Positions 7,019 through 16,908 of a DNA stretch of 64,000 nucleotides are shown here, one piece after another. The translations under genes were made by a program, and so were the position numbers. The notes below the pieces were generated by a model that saw only the letters and a list, made by a program, of their open reading frames with translations, was not told where the DNA came from and did not search any database. Where the stretch lies: NCBI RefSeq assembly GCF_039541795.1, contig NZ_BAABGX010000002.1:930001-994000 (forward strand), read 5' to 3'. Source of the stretch: Nibribacter koreensis (GTDB lineage Bacteria > Bacteroidota > Bacteroidia > Cytophagales > Hymenobacteraceae). Position 1 is the first letter of the stretch. The number at the start of each line of letters is the position of its first letter.

Positions 7019-10006
7019 ATGACTAAAAAAAGCACACTGGCTATCTGTGTAGCGGTGGCTCTTTCCATGCAGGCGCAAGCCCAGCAGAAAGCCACGCCCG
7101 CCAAAAAAGCCAATCCAACTGCTACGGCGGCCTCTCAAAAAGGCGGTACCCGCTTAGTAGAGAAAGTAACCCGCAAGAGCGGCGAACTGGTGATTCCGTA
7201 TGAGAAATACGTATTGCCAAACGGCCTGACCGTGGTAGTGCATGAAGACCATTCAGACCCAATTGTACACGTAGACGTGACCTACCACGTAGGTTCTGCC
7301 CGTGAAGAGGTAGGCAAGTCTGGTTTCGCGCACTTCTTTGAGCACATGATGTTCCAGGGATCAGACAACGTGGCAGATGAGCAACACTTTAAGATTGTGT
7401 CGCAGTCTGGGGGTACGTTGAACGGAACCACCAACCGTGACCGCACCAACTACTTTGAGACAGTTCCTTCTAACCAGTTAGAGACGGCGCTTTGGCTAGA
7501 GGCGGACCGCATGGGCTTCTTACTGGACGCGGTAACCCAGAAGAAATTTGAGGTACAACGCGAGACCGTAAAGAACGAGCGCGGCCAGAACTATGACAAC
7601 CGTCCGTACGGCTTGGTGTATGAGAAAACATCAGCGGCCTTGTATCCTTACGGCCACCCGTATTCCTGGACCACCATCGGGTATTTAGAAGACCTGAACC
7701 GTGTAGACGTAAATGACTTGAAGAACTTCTTCCTGCGCTGGTACGGACCAAACAACGCTACCTTGACCGTAGGTGGTGACGTGACGCCGGCCCAGGTGGT
7801 GAAGTTGGCAGAAAAATACTTCGGCTCTATTCCTAAAGGACCAGAGGTGAAGAACATGAAACTGCCGGCCCCGGTATTAACCCAGGACCGTTACATTTCT
7901 TACGAGGACAACATCCGCTTCCCAATGTTGCAGATGACCTTCCCTACCGTGCCTAACTACCACGCAGACGAGGTTCCTTTGGACGTACTAGCCGAAATCA
8001 TTGGCGGAAGCAAAACCTCCATTCTTTACCAGAACCTGACCAAGGCCCAGAAAGCCGTACAAGCCAGCGCCGGCCATCCAGCTTCTGAGCTAGCGGGTGA
8101 GTTTACCATGACTGTTCTTCCGTTACCGGGCCACAGCTTGGCAGACATGGAGAAAGAACTGCGCAACGCGTTGGCAGAGTTTGAGAAAAGAGGCGTGACC
8201 GATGAGGATTTGGAGCGTTTCAAGTCTTCATATGAAGCCAACATCTTAAACAGCCTTTCCAGCGTGTCTGGCAAGACGTCTACCTTGGCCGCCAACCAGA
8301 CGTTCACGGGCAATCCTAACTTCTTGACCAACCAACTCAAAGCCCACCGTGCCGTGACCAAAGAAGACGTGATGCGGGTGTACAACAAGTACTTGAAAGG
8401 CAAGAAAGCAGTAGTACTAAGCGTAGTGCCTAAAGGCAAGCCAGAGATGGTAGCCAAAGCAGACAACTTCAAAGTTGATCCTTCTGGTTACAAAGCCCCG
8501 GCAGACCAATACTCCGGCCTGAAATACGTGAAAGCCAAAGATACCTTTGACCGTAGCAAGATTCCGGCGGCCGGTGCCAACCCAGTGATCACCGTTCCTG
8601 CGTTCTGGAAGCAGAACTTAAACAACGGCATTAAAGTGATTGGCGCTAAAAACGACGAGGTGCCTACCGTAACCTTGTTGTTCACCTTGCAAGGTGGTCA
8701 CAAGCTAGAAGCGCATGACCCATCTAAAGCGGGTATTGCCTCTATGGTGGCATCTTTGCTGAACGAGGACTCTGAGAAGTTCACGGCAGAGGAAATCAGC
8801 AGCAAGATGGAAAAACTGGGCGCGTCTATCAACTTCGGGAGTGGCTCTGAGAGCATGACCGTTTCTGTGCAGACGCCGGTTAAAAACCTGGACGCTACCT
8901 TGGCTCTGTTAGAAGAGCGCATGATGCATCCACGCTTCTCTCAAGATGACTTTGACCGTTTAAAGAAACAACGTTTAGAGGCCATCAAAAACCAGAGCAC
9001 CCAGCCTACCGTGATTGCCAACAACGTGTACAACAAAATGCTGTACGGCGAAGGCCATATCCAGGCTATTCCGGTGATTGGCACCATCAAGACGGTAGAG
9101 AGCATCTCTCTGGATGACGTGAAGAAATTCTACCAGAACTACTTCTCTCCATCAGTGACCAACCTGGTAGTTGTAGGTGACGTGGAGCAAAACCAGATCA
9201 TGCCTAAACTGGCGTTCTTGAACAAGTGGGCTGCTAAGCCAGTAGCCATGCCTGCTGACATGAAACCAGCCGGTATTGACAAGACCAAGATCTTCATTGT
9301 AGACAAAGAGAAAGCCGCCCAGTCTGAAATCAGAATCGGGTACATGGCCATGCCGTATGACGCCACTGGTGAATACTACAAAGCCAACTTGATGAACTAC
9401 GTGTTGGGTGGTGCGTTCAACAGCCGCATTAACCTAAACCTGCGCGAAGACAAAGGCTACACCTACGGAGCTGGTTCTTACTTCTCAGGCACTGAGACTT
9501 CTGGTCCTTACACCGCCTACGCTGGCGTACGTTCTAACGTATCTGACAGCGCCGTGGTAGAGTTCATGAAGGAGATCAAGCGCTTCAGAGAAGAAGGCAT
9601 CACAGATGAGGAATTAGCGTTCATGCGCAGCGCCATTGGTCAGTCTGATGCCCGCAAGTATGAGACTTCTTTCCAGAAAGCTTCTTTCTTGAACAACATG
9701 TTGCGCTATAACCTGGACGCTGACTACGTAGCCAAGCAAAACCAGATTCTGCAGACCATCACTAAGGAAGAAATCAACGCCCTGGCCAAGAAATACCTTC
9801 CTATTGAGAAGATGAACATCATGCTGGTAGGTGACAAAGCTTCTATCAAACCAGGCCTTGAGAAACTAGGCTATGAAGTGGTAGAACTAGACCCAGAAGG
9901 CGTTGTGGTGGCCAAAGCGGCCGCCGTTGCTCCTCCGATTGAAGTAAAGAAAGAAGAACCTAAGAAAGGCCGTAAGGCTAAAGACACGGTAGGTAGAAGC
10001 TTCTAA
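7019..10006 (+). CDS. Exported M16-family zinc metallopeptidase, two tandem M16 units
   Basis: 995 residues with a signal peptide (about 1-22). The first M16 half carries the inverted zinc motif H-F-F-E-H (105-109) and, about 75 residues on, the downstream Glu region (ETVKNERGQNY). The second half (about 520-960) has the M16 C-type fold, including the R/Y-rich loop near EDKGYTYGAGSYFSG, and no zinc motif, as usual for fused or paired M16 proteins. It probably degrades peptides in the periplasm. A Lys/Glu-rich tail follows residue 965. A terminator at 10061-10095 ends the transcript. It appears monocistronic. Confidence 0.92.
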   Translation: MTKKSTLAICVAVALSMQAQAQQKATPAKKANPTATAASQKGGTRLVEKVTRKSGELVIPYEKYVLPNGLTVVVHEDHSDPIVHVDVTYHVGSAREEVGKSGFAHFFEHMMFQGSDNVADEQHFKIVSQSGGTLNGTTNRDRTNYFETVPSNQLETALWLEADRMGFLLDAVTQKKFEVQRETVKNERGQNYDNRPYGLVYEKTSAALYPYGHPYSWTTIGYLEDLNRVDVNDLKNFFLRWYGPNNATLTVGGDVTPAQVVKLAEKYFGSIPKGPEVKNMKLPAPVLTQDRYISYEDNIRFPMLQMTFPTVPNYHADEVPLDVLAEIIGGSKTSILYQNLTKAQKAVQASAGHPASELAGEFTMTVLPLPGHSLADMEKELRNALAEFEKRGVTDEDLERFKSSYEANILNSLSSVSGKTSTLAANQTFTGNPNFLTNQLKAHRAVTKEDVMRVYNKYLKGKKAVVLSVVPKGKPEMVAKADNFKVDPSGYKAPADQYSGLKYVKAKDTFDRSKIPAAGANPVITVPAFWKQNLNNGIKVIGAKNDEVPTVTLLFTLQGGHKLEAHDPSKAGIASMVASLLNEDSEKFTAEEISSKMEKLGASINFGSGSESMTVSVQTPVKNLDATLALLEERMMHPRFSQDDFDRLKKQRLEAIKNQSTQPTVIANNVYNKMLYGEGHIQAIPVIGTIKTVESISLDDVKKFYQNYFSPSVTNLVVVGDVEQNQIMPKLAFLNKWAAKPVAMPADMKPAGIDKTKIFIVDKEKAAQSEIRIGYMAMPYDATGEYYKANLMNYVLGGAFNSRINLNLREDKGYTYGAGSYFSGTETSGPYTAYAGVRSNVSDSAVVEFMKEIKRFREEGITDEELAFMRSAIGQSDARKYETSFQKASFLNNMLRYNLDADYVAKQNQILQTITKEEINALAKKYLPIEKMNIMLVGDKASIKPGLEKLGYEVVELDPEGVVVAKAAAVAPPIEVKKEEPKKGRKAKDTVGRSF

Positions 10007-10060
10007 GTATCATTGTCAAGATGTCTTGAGTAGTTTCTACTTTTGACCTCTACTAAAAAT

Positions 10061-10095
10061 GGCGTTTCCAGACTCAGGTTTGGAAACGCCTTTTT
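10061..10095 (+). terminator. Intrinsic terminator after the M16 peptidase gene
   Basis: Stem GGCGTTTCCA / TGGAAACGCC (10 bp) with a 10-nt loop, an upstream A-run and a downstream TTTTT. The T-run merges into the next 38-bp palindrome. Confidence 0.88.
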
Positions 10096-10131
10096 GTTTT
10101 TGGCCTGTTTTCTGGGAATTAGGCTAAAACG
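10095..10131. repeat. 38-bp palindromic element, copy 6 (37 bp)
   Basis: It begins within the T-run of the terminator (TGTTTTTGGCCTGTTTTC). The right arm has lost one A (AGGCTAAAACG), making it 37 bp. Confidence 0.88.
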
Positions 10132-10635
10132 GGTTTTAGGCAGGGCTTCTTCGTCCCCCTTTGAAGGGGGTAGAGGGATGACTTTCGAGCCCTTAGACTT
10201 GACCCAGCTACCTTATTTCAACGCAGATTCTCCCCTTGAGGATTGCCCAAACGAGCGTTTGAAGCACCGAGCGCAGCTCAGTTGAGGGGTGTTTACATTA
10301 CCTAGACATACTTCCTACCAGCCACCTCTGTCTCCCAACTTTCCTCTTTCTTACTTTCTGCCTGCGTTTGTCACTTTTCTCCTTGATGAGAAAAGTAACC
10401 AAAAGAATCAAGAAGAAAAGAAACTCGCTGCCGCTCAGACAGCTTTTCTTCGTCTTCTGCACCTGGCTGGTGTGATTCGTTCCATAGCGGGCTTACGCCT
10501 CTGCCAGATGACAAGCCGCTGCTTGCTCCCTGCCCATGCTCCGGGCGCACAGCCAAGGCTGCCCTGCGCAAGGTCGGTCGGCGGGCGGACTGCTGGTGGA
10601 GACGTGGCAATGCCTGTATGCGCTGGCGCGGTATT

Positions 10636-10663
10636 GTAGAGACAATGGCACTGCCTTGTCTCT
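10636..10663. repeat. Hairpin repeat, GAGACA...TGCCTTGTCTC type
   Basis: GTAGAGACAATGGCA and TGCCTTGTCTC form an imperfect stem. This is the second copy of the motif found at 948-973. Confidence 0.6.
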
Positions 10664-10701
10664 CATGCCTTGCTTGGAAAACGCCTAAAAGGGTCTTCCC
10701 G

Positions 10702-10739
10702 CGTTTTTGGCCTATTTCCCAGAAAACAGGCCAAAAACG
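10702..10739. repeat. 38-bp palindromic element, copy 7 (near consensus)
   Basis: CGTTTTTGGCCTATTTCC and GAAAACAGGCCAAAAACG, one of the least diverged copies. It lies in the gap downstream of the TonB receptor gene's 3' end, 175 nt away. Confidence 0.93.
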
Positions 10740-10914
10740 AAATAACTCTGTATCATCTCCCTGAGAGAGAGAAGGTTAGGATTAAGGGGGATTATTTTTG
10801 CAAATCTAGCGACACTGGCACTGCCTTATTTCATATGCATTCCCTTCTTCTCCAATTTCAAAGAAGCTATTTTCCTACTCCTGACAAATTAAATTCCATC
10901 CTGTAAATCCTGCT

Positions 10915-13182
10915 TTAGAAACTCTTCCTCAGCTGTACTCCTCCATAAAAATTCCGGCCGGGGGCGGGCTGGAAGTAGCGGTTCCCGAAACCGTTCAGGT
11001 CATTGCCCAGGCTGTACAGCTCATCCGTGGCATTGTCTACACCGCCGTACACATCCAAGTGCCAGGTCTGCGCGAAGGTCTTTCTGTAGCCGCCCCTTCC
11101 GCCTAGTACCAGGTAAGAATCTGCAAAGACCGTGTTGGCGTCGTTGAGCGGTATGTCACTGGTATAATTACCCGTTGCGTTCAGGTAAAACCCGAAGGCA
11201 CTTTCTACATCAAATCCTGCTGTTAACACGTGCTCGGGCGTGCCGGTGAGGGAGTTGCCTGAGAAGTTCTGGTCATTGGGCTGATAGTTTCTGAACCGAA
11301 AATGGTTGTAGGTGTAGGCGCTCCACAGTTTAAGCAGACTCAAGGGTTGCTCCGGGGCTTGTACCACGGCAAAACCAAGGGCAGCCTCTACTCCTTGCTG
11401 GCGCGTGGCCCCAGCGTTCTGGAACACGTCAATGTCTTCGGGGGTGCTTTGGATGAGTATAGTCTCTGAGAGGTTCAACCTAAACCCAACCACGTCATAA
11501 GTCAGACGCTGATTGAATAAATTCCCCCTAATGCCTAGTTCATAGTTGGTGCCTTTTTCGGGTTGCAGGGCGGTGTTGAAACTTCCGTCAGAGGGACGTA
11601 CTTCGGCTTCGGTGGGCGGTGAGAAGCCGGCACTGATGCTGGCATGCGCTGAGAGTTTCGGCGAAAAGACCTTCACCAAGGCCGCTCTGGGTGAGAACTG
11701 CGGGTCAAAGCCTCTGCTGTTATTAGAACCTACGCCGGTTGCGCCAGTAGTCACGCGGGTCAAGTCATAGTTCAAGGTGTTGAGGCTTCCGCCCAGTGTT
11801 AGGATGAACTGCGCGGGCAACTCCACTTCGGCCTGCCCGAAGACGAAGCCTTGCGTGGCCACTACTTCGTCGTCAAAAGACAGCGTGCCAGCGGTACCTT
11901 TCACGTTCTGGTAATGGCGCGAATTGACGAACCTCCGCTGACCCTCGGCGCCCAAGACAAAGCGGGTGGGCAACTCAGCTACTTGCGTCCGGTAGGCAGT
12001 GCGCGTTCTGCCGCCCAGGCTTTGGTTGGTGTTGCGCTCGTAGTCGTTGGTGAAGGGATGGTTCAAGAAGCTGAACACGCCAAACAAACTGGTGTTATTA
12101 CTCCAACGGTCGTTGAACTGGTAGCTATGCACCAAGCCCAGGTTTAAGCCGTCCAGGTTAATGGACGCGTTCTGGTCTTTGTTCAATTGGCGGGCTTGGC
12201 GCGGGTTGGCCTCATACTGCTCGCGGGTGAGCGCACCCGGCAGTTCATAGTACAAGTCTGAGTACAGCGCATGAAAAGAGAAAGTCTGCTTCTGCGTAGG
12301 GTAAAACTGCCCTGATAATAAAACAGATTGTCTGTCCATGGCACTTTGCTCGCGGTAGCCGTCCAGGGTTTGGCGGTCATAGCGCAACAGCAGGTTTGAT
12401 TTCTCAGTGGCTACGCTGGCGCCAGCAAACCCTCGGCGCAGGCCGTAAGAACCTACTAAGCCGCCGGCCATGATGCTGCTTTCCGTGGGCCTTACCGTTT
12501 CTAGCAGGACTGTTCCTCCGGTGCCGGCACCATAGACGCTTCCGGAGGGTCCTTTTATCACTTCTACGTTGCCAATGGTGGCGGCGTCCAGCAGGTTTAG
12601 AGGAATGGTGCCGTTGGCTTCTACCAGGGGAATCTCATTGAGGTACACCTTCACGTTGCGTACGCCAAACGGTGCCCGCAGACTACTTCCTCTTATAGAC
12701 AAGCGGTAACTGGCGGTGGCTCTTTCTTCCATGCGCACGCCCGGCAGGGTATTGAGGGCCGGCACCAAGGTAGTCTCAGAAAAACGTTGTAGTTCTCGGC
12801 TGGAAAGCACGCCAATAGCGCCCGCCGTTTCCTGCAGAGGTCGTCTGGATTCGTAGCCAGTCACCACCACTTCGCGCAATTGGGTATTGTCTGCACTTAG
12901 TAGAATGATCAGCTCTTGCGAGGCCGCGGGTAACGTAACCGTAACGGGTCTGTAACCAAGCAGAGTGGCCGTCATCCTTGTTTGGCCAATGGGTAGCTCC
13001 AATGAAAAGCGTCCTTCTGCATCTGATATAGTTCCTACGCCGGTAGCGCTATTTGCCACGGCGGCTCCGGCCAGAGGTTTTCTGGTCTGCGCCTCTAGCA
13101 CCTGCCCCGTCACCAACTGTTGCGCCCAAGATGTCAAACAAAAAAGCAGTGAGAAGAGCAGAGAAAGAAAAAGGTGTTTCAT
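10915..13182 (-). CDS. TonB-dependent outer-membrane receptor
   Basis: 755 residues. Signal peptide (about 1-20), carboxypeptidase-regulatory-like domain (about 22-95), a TonB-box-like EVVVTG near residue 105, plug domain (about 115-225, with the VIKGPSGSVYGAGTGG signature) and a C-terminal beta-barrel ending in Phe (RKSF). Such receptors import siderophores, vitamins or glycans using TonB energy. The cargo is not evident; the layout and moderate length resemble siderophore or metal receptors more than SusC. No SusD partner is adjacent. It is divergent from the sugar dehydrogenase gene with a 155-bp shared upstream region. Confidence 0.9.
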   Translation of the reverse strand: MKHLFLSLLFSLLFCLTSWAQQLVTGQVLEAQTRKPLAGAAVANSATGVGTISDAEGRFSLELPIGQTRMTATLLGYRPVTVTLPAASQELIILLSADNTQLREVVVTGYESRRPLQETAGAIGVLSSRELQRFSETTLVPALNTLPGVRMEERATASYRLSIRGSSLRAPFGVRNVKVYLNEIPLVEANGTIPLNLLDAATIGNVEVIKGPSGSVYGAGTGGTVLLETVRPTESSIMAGGLVGSYGLRRGFAGASVATEKSNLLLRYDRQTLDGYREQSAMDRQSVLLSGQFYPTQKQTFSFHALYSDLYYELPGALTREQYEANPRQARQLNKDQNASINLDGLNLGLVHSYQFNDRWSNNTSLFGVFSFLNHPFTNDYERNTNQSLGGRTRTAYRTQVAELPTRFVLGAEGQRRFVNSRHYQNVKGTAGTLSFDDEVVATQGFVFGQAEVELPAQFILTLGGSLNTLNYDLTRVTTGATGVGSNNSRGFDPQFSPRAALVKVFSPKLSAHASISAGFSPPTEAEVRPSDGSFNTALQPEKGTNYELGIRGNLFNQRLTYDVVGFRLNLSETILIQSTPEDIDVFQNAGATRQQGVEAALGFAVVQAPEQPLSLLKLWSAYTYNHFRFRNYQPNDQNFSGNSLTGTPEHVLTAGFDVESAFGFYLNATGNYTSDIPLNDANTVFADSYLVLGGRGGYRKTFAQTWHLDVYGGVDNATDELYSLGNDLNGFGNRYFQPAPGRNFYGGVQLRKSF

Positions 13183-13337
13183 AGAGGTTGCGCCTAAAAG
13201 AAAAGCTGAGCCAACTGGCTATCTGTCATGATTTGAAACATAACAAACGGCACGGTGGTAGGTTATTACTAGTGAAATAAATTAACACAGAAACTGACTT
13301 CCCCTACGAAAACCCAGTTTCTACAGCCACCAAAACT

Positions 13338-14537
13338 ATGAAAATAACTACTGTTGTAAGGTCTTTGGGTCTCTTCACCCTATCGTTGGCTGCCTGGACG
13401 CCCCACGCATGGGCACAGGTAAAAAAACCAGCCGTTGCTGAAACCGTGCAAGGCCACATCTTCAAGCCCGCGCAGGTAGAAGCCACAGACGCCAACGTCA
13501 AGCAGCTCAAAGTACCTGCAGGTTTTACCGTCACCAAGTACGCCGAGAACCTGGGCAAACCCCGCATGCTGGCCGTTGCGCCAGACGGCACGGTGTACGT
13601 GACCAGCAGAGAAAAAGGCACCGTGACCATGCTACAGGACAAAAACAAAGATGGCAAGGCCGAGGTCTCTAAAGTAGTGGCCCAGAAGGAGAACATGCAC
13701 GGCATCACGCTCAGAAATGGCAAGGCCTACCTCATCACGGTCAAAGAAGTCTACACCGCCGACATCAACAAAGATGGCACGCTGGGTACCCTAAAGGAAA
13801 TCATGAAAGACCTACCGGACGGCGGGCAGCACAACAACCGCACCCTGGCCTTTGGACCTGACGGCAAGCTGTACGTGAGCGTGGGCAGCACCTGCAACGC
13901 CTGCGACGAGACCAGCAAAGAAAGCGCCACCATGCTACAGGCAGACGCTGACGGCAAAAACAGACGCATCTACGCCAAGGGTTTGCGCAACACCATCGGG
14001 TTTGGCTGGCACCCAGACACCAAGGTCATGTATGGCTTTGACCACGGCATTGACTGGCTAGGCGATGAAGAAAGCAAGGAAGAGTTCAACCGCATTGAGG
14101 ACGGCGGCAACTATGGCTGGCCGTACGTGTATGAGAACGGCAAGGCCAACAAGGCAGATGAGCCCAAAAACATGAGCTGGGCAGAATACGCCAAGATGAG
14201 CAAGAATCCCCTACTCCTGTACAAAGCCCACGCCGCGCCGCTGGGCATGGTGTTCTACACCGGCAACCAATTCCCTAAGGAATACAGCGGTGACGCCTTT
14301 GCCACCATGCACGGCTCCTGGAACCGCGCGCAGGCTTCTGGCTATAATCTGGTGCGGGTAAAGTTTGAGAACGGCCAGCCCAAGCAAATTGAAGAGTTTT
14401 TGACAGGCTTTTTGGTGAACGGTGAGAAAGCCCAGTTTGGCAGACCCTGCGGCATTGCCCAGCACCCAGACGGCTCCCTTTTGTTCTCAGATGATGACAA
14501 CGGCGTCATTTACCGCATAGCGTACACCGGCAAATAA
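13338..14537 (+). CDS. Exported PQQ-type sugar dehydrogenase (GSDH family)
   Basis: 399 residues with a signal peptide (about 1-26). The beta-propeller family signature is visible: GFTVTKYAENLGKPRMLAVAPDG, a NN-R-TLAFGPDGKLYVSVG blade, GLRNTIGFGWHP, DGGNYGWPY, HAAPLGMVFY and HGSWNRA near the putative cofactor and substrate face. Such soluble glucose/sorbosone dehydrogenases oxidise sugars in the periplasm with PQQ, although many homologues have unknown substrates and may not bind PQQ. No PQQ biosynthesis gene is nearby. The stop codon is 9 nt from a 38-bp palindrome. Confidence 0.88.
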   Translation: MKITTVVRSLGLFTLSLAAWTPHAWAQVKKPAVAETVQGHIFKPAQVEATDANVKQLKVPAGFTVTKYAENLGKPRMLAVAPDGTVYVTSREKGTVTMLQDKNKDGKAEVSKVVAQKENMHGITLRNGKAYLITVKEVYTADINKDGTLGTLKEIMKDLPDGGQHNNRTLAFGPDGKLYVSVGSTCNACDETSKESATMLQADADGKNRRIYAKGLRNTIGFGWHPDTKVMYGFDHGIDWLGDEESKEEFNRIEDGGNYGWPYVYENGKANKADEPKNMSWAEYAKMSKNPLLLYKAHAAPLGMVFYTGNQFPKEYSGDAFATMHGSWNRAQASGYNLVRVKFENGQPKQIEEFLTGFLVNGEKAQFGRPCGIAQHPDGSLLFSDDDNGVIYRIAYTGK

Positions 14538-14546
14538 ACTAAGCTC

Positions 14547-14584
14547 CGTTTTTGGCCTGTTTCTCAGAAAAGAGGCCAAAAACG
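14547..14584. repeat. 38-bp palindromic element, copy 8
   Basis: Near-consensus copy between convergent genes, 9 nt after the dehydrogenase stop and 22 nt before the kinase stop. No separate terminator hairpin is evident here, so the element is the only symmetric structure between the two 3' ends. Confidence 0.93.
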
Positions 14585-14606
14585 GGGTCTTTGGTTACCT
14601 GTGCCC

Positions 14607-16715
14607 CTATCTCCTGAAGTAGACTTTAAAGGTAGTGCCTTCGCCGGGCTGGCTCTTCACTGCTATTTCGCCGCCGGCGTTTTCTACAATGCGTTTTACT
14701 ATGTACAAGCCTATACCGGTGCCCTCTACGTGGTCATGCATGCGTTTGAACATAGAGAAAATCTTGGTGCGGTCACCTGGGTTGATGCCCAGGCCGTTGT
14801 CTTGCACAGAAAGCACCACATGATGGGGCATGACCTCTGTAGAGATGCGCACCACCGGCACCCGGTCTGGGGCCCGGTACTTTAAAGAGTTGCTGATGAG
14901 GTTGTACACCACGCTGCGCATGTTCTTAGCCGAGAACTGCACCGTGGCATTGGACCTGAAATCTGTCTCTATCTGGGCGCCGGACTTTTCTATGAAGGCC
15001 TTAAAGTCAAGGCAGACCTCAGACACTACTTCGGCTAAGTTGAGGGCGGCCACGTCTTCTCCCGCCTCGCGCTGAATCTTGGCCACTTCGGTAAGGTCAG
15101 AGACGGTGCGTTTAAAGCGATCTATGGAGCCATGGATAAGGCGCACCACCTGGCTCACCACCTCGCGTTGCAGGGTTTCTGGCGGAAGGTCTTGCAGCAG
15201 GGCCTCTATCAACCCTTCAATGTTAGAGATGGGCGCGCGCAAGTCATGCGAGGCCGAGTACACAAAATTGTCCAGGTCTGCGTTGATGGCCAGCAGCTCG
15301 CGGTTTTTGGCTTCTATCTGGTGCCGGGCCTCTACCTGTTCATTGATGCCCACGGCAATGGCAATCACGCCCATGATGTTGTGCTGGGCATCGCGCAGCG
15401 GATGGTAGACAAAACTCACGTACACAGTCTCCAGGGCGCCGTTGCGCAAGAGTTCTACCGCCAGCTCATTGTTCACATAGGGAATGCCCGTTTGCACCAC
15501 GCCGTCCAGCAGTTCTTTAATGCCTTGGTTTCTTACTTCGGGCAGGGCGTCTAAAATAGGCCTGCCTATCACGTCATCATGGTTCTTGCCCCACAGCTCA
15601 CAGATGCCGGGGTTGGCCATGTCAATGACGTGCTCTGGGCCAGACATGATGCAGATGGCCACGGGTGCCTGCTGAAACAATTCGGTTAGGTAGGCTTGGC
15701 GGCGGGCGGTTTCTGCCTGGGCCTGCACGCTGGCAATGGAAGTGGCAATCTGACCGGCTATGAGGCCATGGTAGTCTTGGTACGGCAAGTCATACTCCAA
15801 CTTGCTGCTGAGGCCCGCCACCAGAAACCCCAGCAAGTCTTCCTGCCCGGGCCGGTAGATGGGCACCATCACCGCCCATGAGCCATCGGCTTCCTGTCTG
15901 TCTAGCACAAACGTTCCGTTGGCGTGGGGGATGATCTCTTTCTGTTTGCTAAGCAGCACCCTGCCCAATGGCCAATGGCCAGACAGGCGCTCCTCTGCCA
16001 AAAAAATGTACGGTACGGCTTTGTCTGCAGGCATGCCCGCCTGACCCAGTAAGCGCGCTTCTTCGGCCCCTTCGCTTAACAGGTATATCTGGCTGAACGG
16101 TACATCTCCAGGGTTCTGGTCCAGCACCTCGCATATAGTCTGGCAGGCGTCCTCCAGGGTTTGAATCTGGGCCATGGCCTCAGAGATATCCTTCAGGGAC
16201 TTGAGCCGGCGCTGGCCAAGCACGGTCATGGTTTCTTCAAAGCAGGCGCAGAAAATGCCGCTCACGTGGCCGGCATCATCAAAGGCCGGGCTGTAAGAGA
16301 ACGTCCAGTAGGTGTCCTCCATGAAGCCTTTGCGCTTTAAAGGAATATAAAGGCCCTCGGCGTAAAAAGGCGCGCCACCGCTTAAGATGGGTTCGGCAAT
16401 CTGGCCTAGCTGCTCCCAGGCCTCGGCCCATAAGACTTTGGCTGGTGCGCCTAGGGCCGCGGGGTGCTTCTCACCAAGGGCAGGCAGATAGGCATCATTA
16501 TGAAACGCGTACAAGTCCTTGCCCCACCACACAAACATAGGAAACCTGGAATGCAGAATAAGCCTGATGTTGCTCTTTAAGCTCTCTGGCCAGGCGGCTG
16601 GATTGCCTAAAGGGTGAGAACCCCAGTCATAGGCCCGCATGAGAGCTCCCATTTCCCCGCCTCCCAAAAAAATAGTAGAGGCATCTTGGGTTATGGAAGG
16701 AGTAAGAGTAGACAT
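14607..16715 (-). CDS. PAS/GAF sensor histidine kinase, probably cytoplasmic
   Basis: 702 residues with no transmembrane segment. Order: PAS-like domain (about 15-165, containing FPMFVWWGKDLYAFHNDAY), GAF-like domain (about 175-335), second PAS (about 345-465), a short coiled coil, then HisKA with phospho-acceptor motif SASHDLRAP (about 480) and HATPase with N box (NLISNSLKYR), G1 (DNGLGI) and G2 (GTGIGLYIVK). It would autophosphorylate in response to an intracellular cue and pass phosphate to a regulator encoded elsewhere; none is adjacent. Domain style matches the kinase at 30359-32962, suggesting a lineage expansion. Confidence 0.9.
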   Translation of the reverse strand: MSTLTPSITQDASTIFLGGGEMGALMRAYDWGSHPLGNPAAWPESLKSNIRLILHSRFPMFVWWGKDLYAFHNDAYLPALGEKHPAALGAPAKVLWAEAWEQLGQIAEPILSGGAPFYAEGLYIPLKRKGFMEDTYWTFSYSPAFDDAGHVSGIFCACFEETMTVLGQRRLKSLKDISEAMAQIQTLEDACQTICEVLDQNPGDVPFSQIYLLSEGAEEARLLGQAGMPADKAVPYIFLAEERLSGHWPLGRVLLSKQKEIIPHANGTFVLDRQEADGSWAVMVPIYRPGQEDLLGFLVAGLSSKLEYDLPYQDYHGLIAGQIATSIASVQAQAETARRQAYLTELFQQAPVAICIMSGPEHVIDMANPGICELWGKNHDDVIGRPILDALPEVRNQGIKELLDGVVQTGIPYVNNELAVELLRNGALETVYVSFVYHPLRDAQHNIMGVIAIAVGINEQVEARHQIEAKNRELLAINADLDNFVYSASHDLRAPISNIEGLIEALLQDLPPETLQREVVSQVVRLIHGSIDRFKRTVSDLTEVAKIQREAGEDVAALNLAEVVSEVCLDFKAFIEKSGAQIETDFRSNATVQFSAKNMRSVVYNLISNSLKYRAPDRVPVVRISTEVMPHHVVLSVQDNGLGINPGDRTKIFSMFKRMHDHVEGTGIGLYIVKRIVENAGGEIAVKSQPGEGTTFKVYFRR

Positions 16716-16850
16716 ACAAAAGGGTACAGCGGTATAAGAGATTCACAGACCGATTGAGCGGGCCAGCCAGGAGTCTAGTTCAAGAACTAGTTCTCTACGT
16801 AAGAAACCTCAATTAAGATATATACTTTTTACTATCTAAGGGCTTTTAAA

Positions 16851-16885
16851 ACAAAAGAGCCCCATACGTTTTGGGGCTCTTTTGT
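16851..16885 (-). terminator. Terminator fused with a 38-bp palindrome
   Basis: Stem ACAAAAGAGCCCC / GGGGCTCTTTTGT (13 bp). It ends the minus-strand outer-membrane protein gene at 16909. Its 3'-side strand in plus orientation is the left arm of the palindrome at 16867-16904, so the two structures compete for the same bases. Confidence 0.85.
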
Positions 16886-16904
16886 GGAAAACAGGCTAAA
16901 AACG
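16867..16904. repeat. 38-bp palindromic element, copy 9 (arm co-opted by terminator)
   Basis: The left arm reads CGTTTTGGGGCTCTTTTG instead of CGTTTTTGGCCTGTTTTC, matching the terminator strand. The right arm (GAAAACAGGCTAAAAACG) stays near consensus. It is 4 nt from the stop codon of the outer-membrane protein gene. Confidence 0.9.
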
Positions 16905-16908
16905 AAGC

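Larger units (their letters stand above)
10132..10914. other. Repeat-rich gene-free region of about 780 nt
   Basis: No supported gene. It contains a CCCCCTTTGAAGGGGG hairpin (about 10153-10168) and a CCCCTTGAGG ... TTGAGGGGTG segment (about 10231-10293) related to 55342-55373. A stretch at 10378-10420 has CTTTTCTCCTTGATGAGAAAAG, a small stem-loop, followed by a GC-rich tail to about 10600. A GAGACA hairpin (10636-10663) and a 38-bp palindrome (10702-10739) complete it. The 116-codon and 79-codon frames here overlap on opposite strands and show no protein signature. Confidence 0.65.

Noticed and set aside
10289..10639. 116-codon plus-strand frame and overlapping minus-strand frame
   Set aside because: Low-complexity, repeat-derived sequence with no domain and no promoter.
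10645..10662. Possible sigma-54 promoter TGGCAC...TTGT
   Set aside because: Spacing is one base short of the -24/-12 consensus, it is part of a hairpin repeat, and no gene follows in the right direction.
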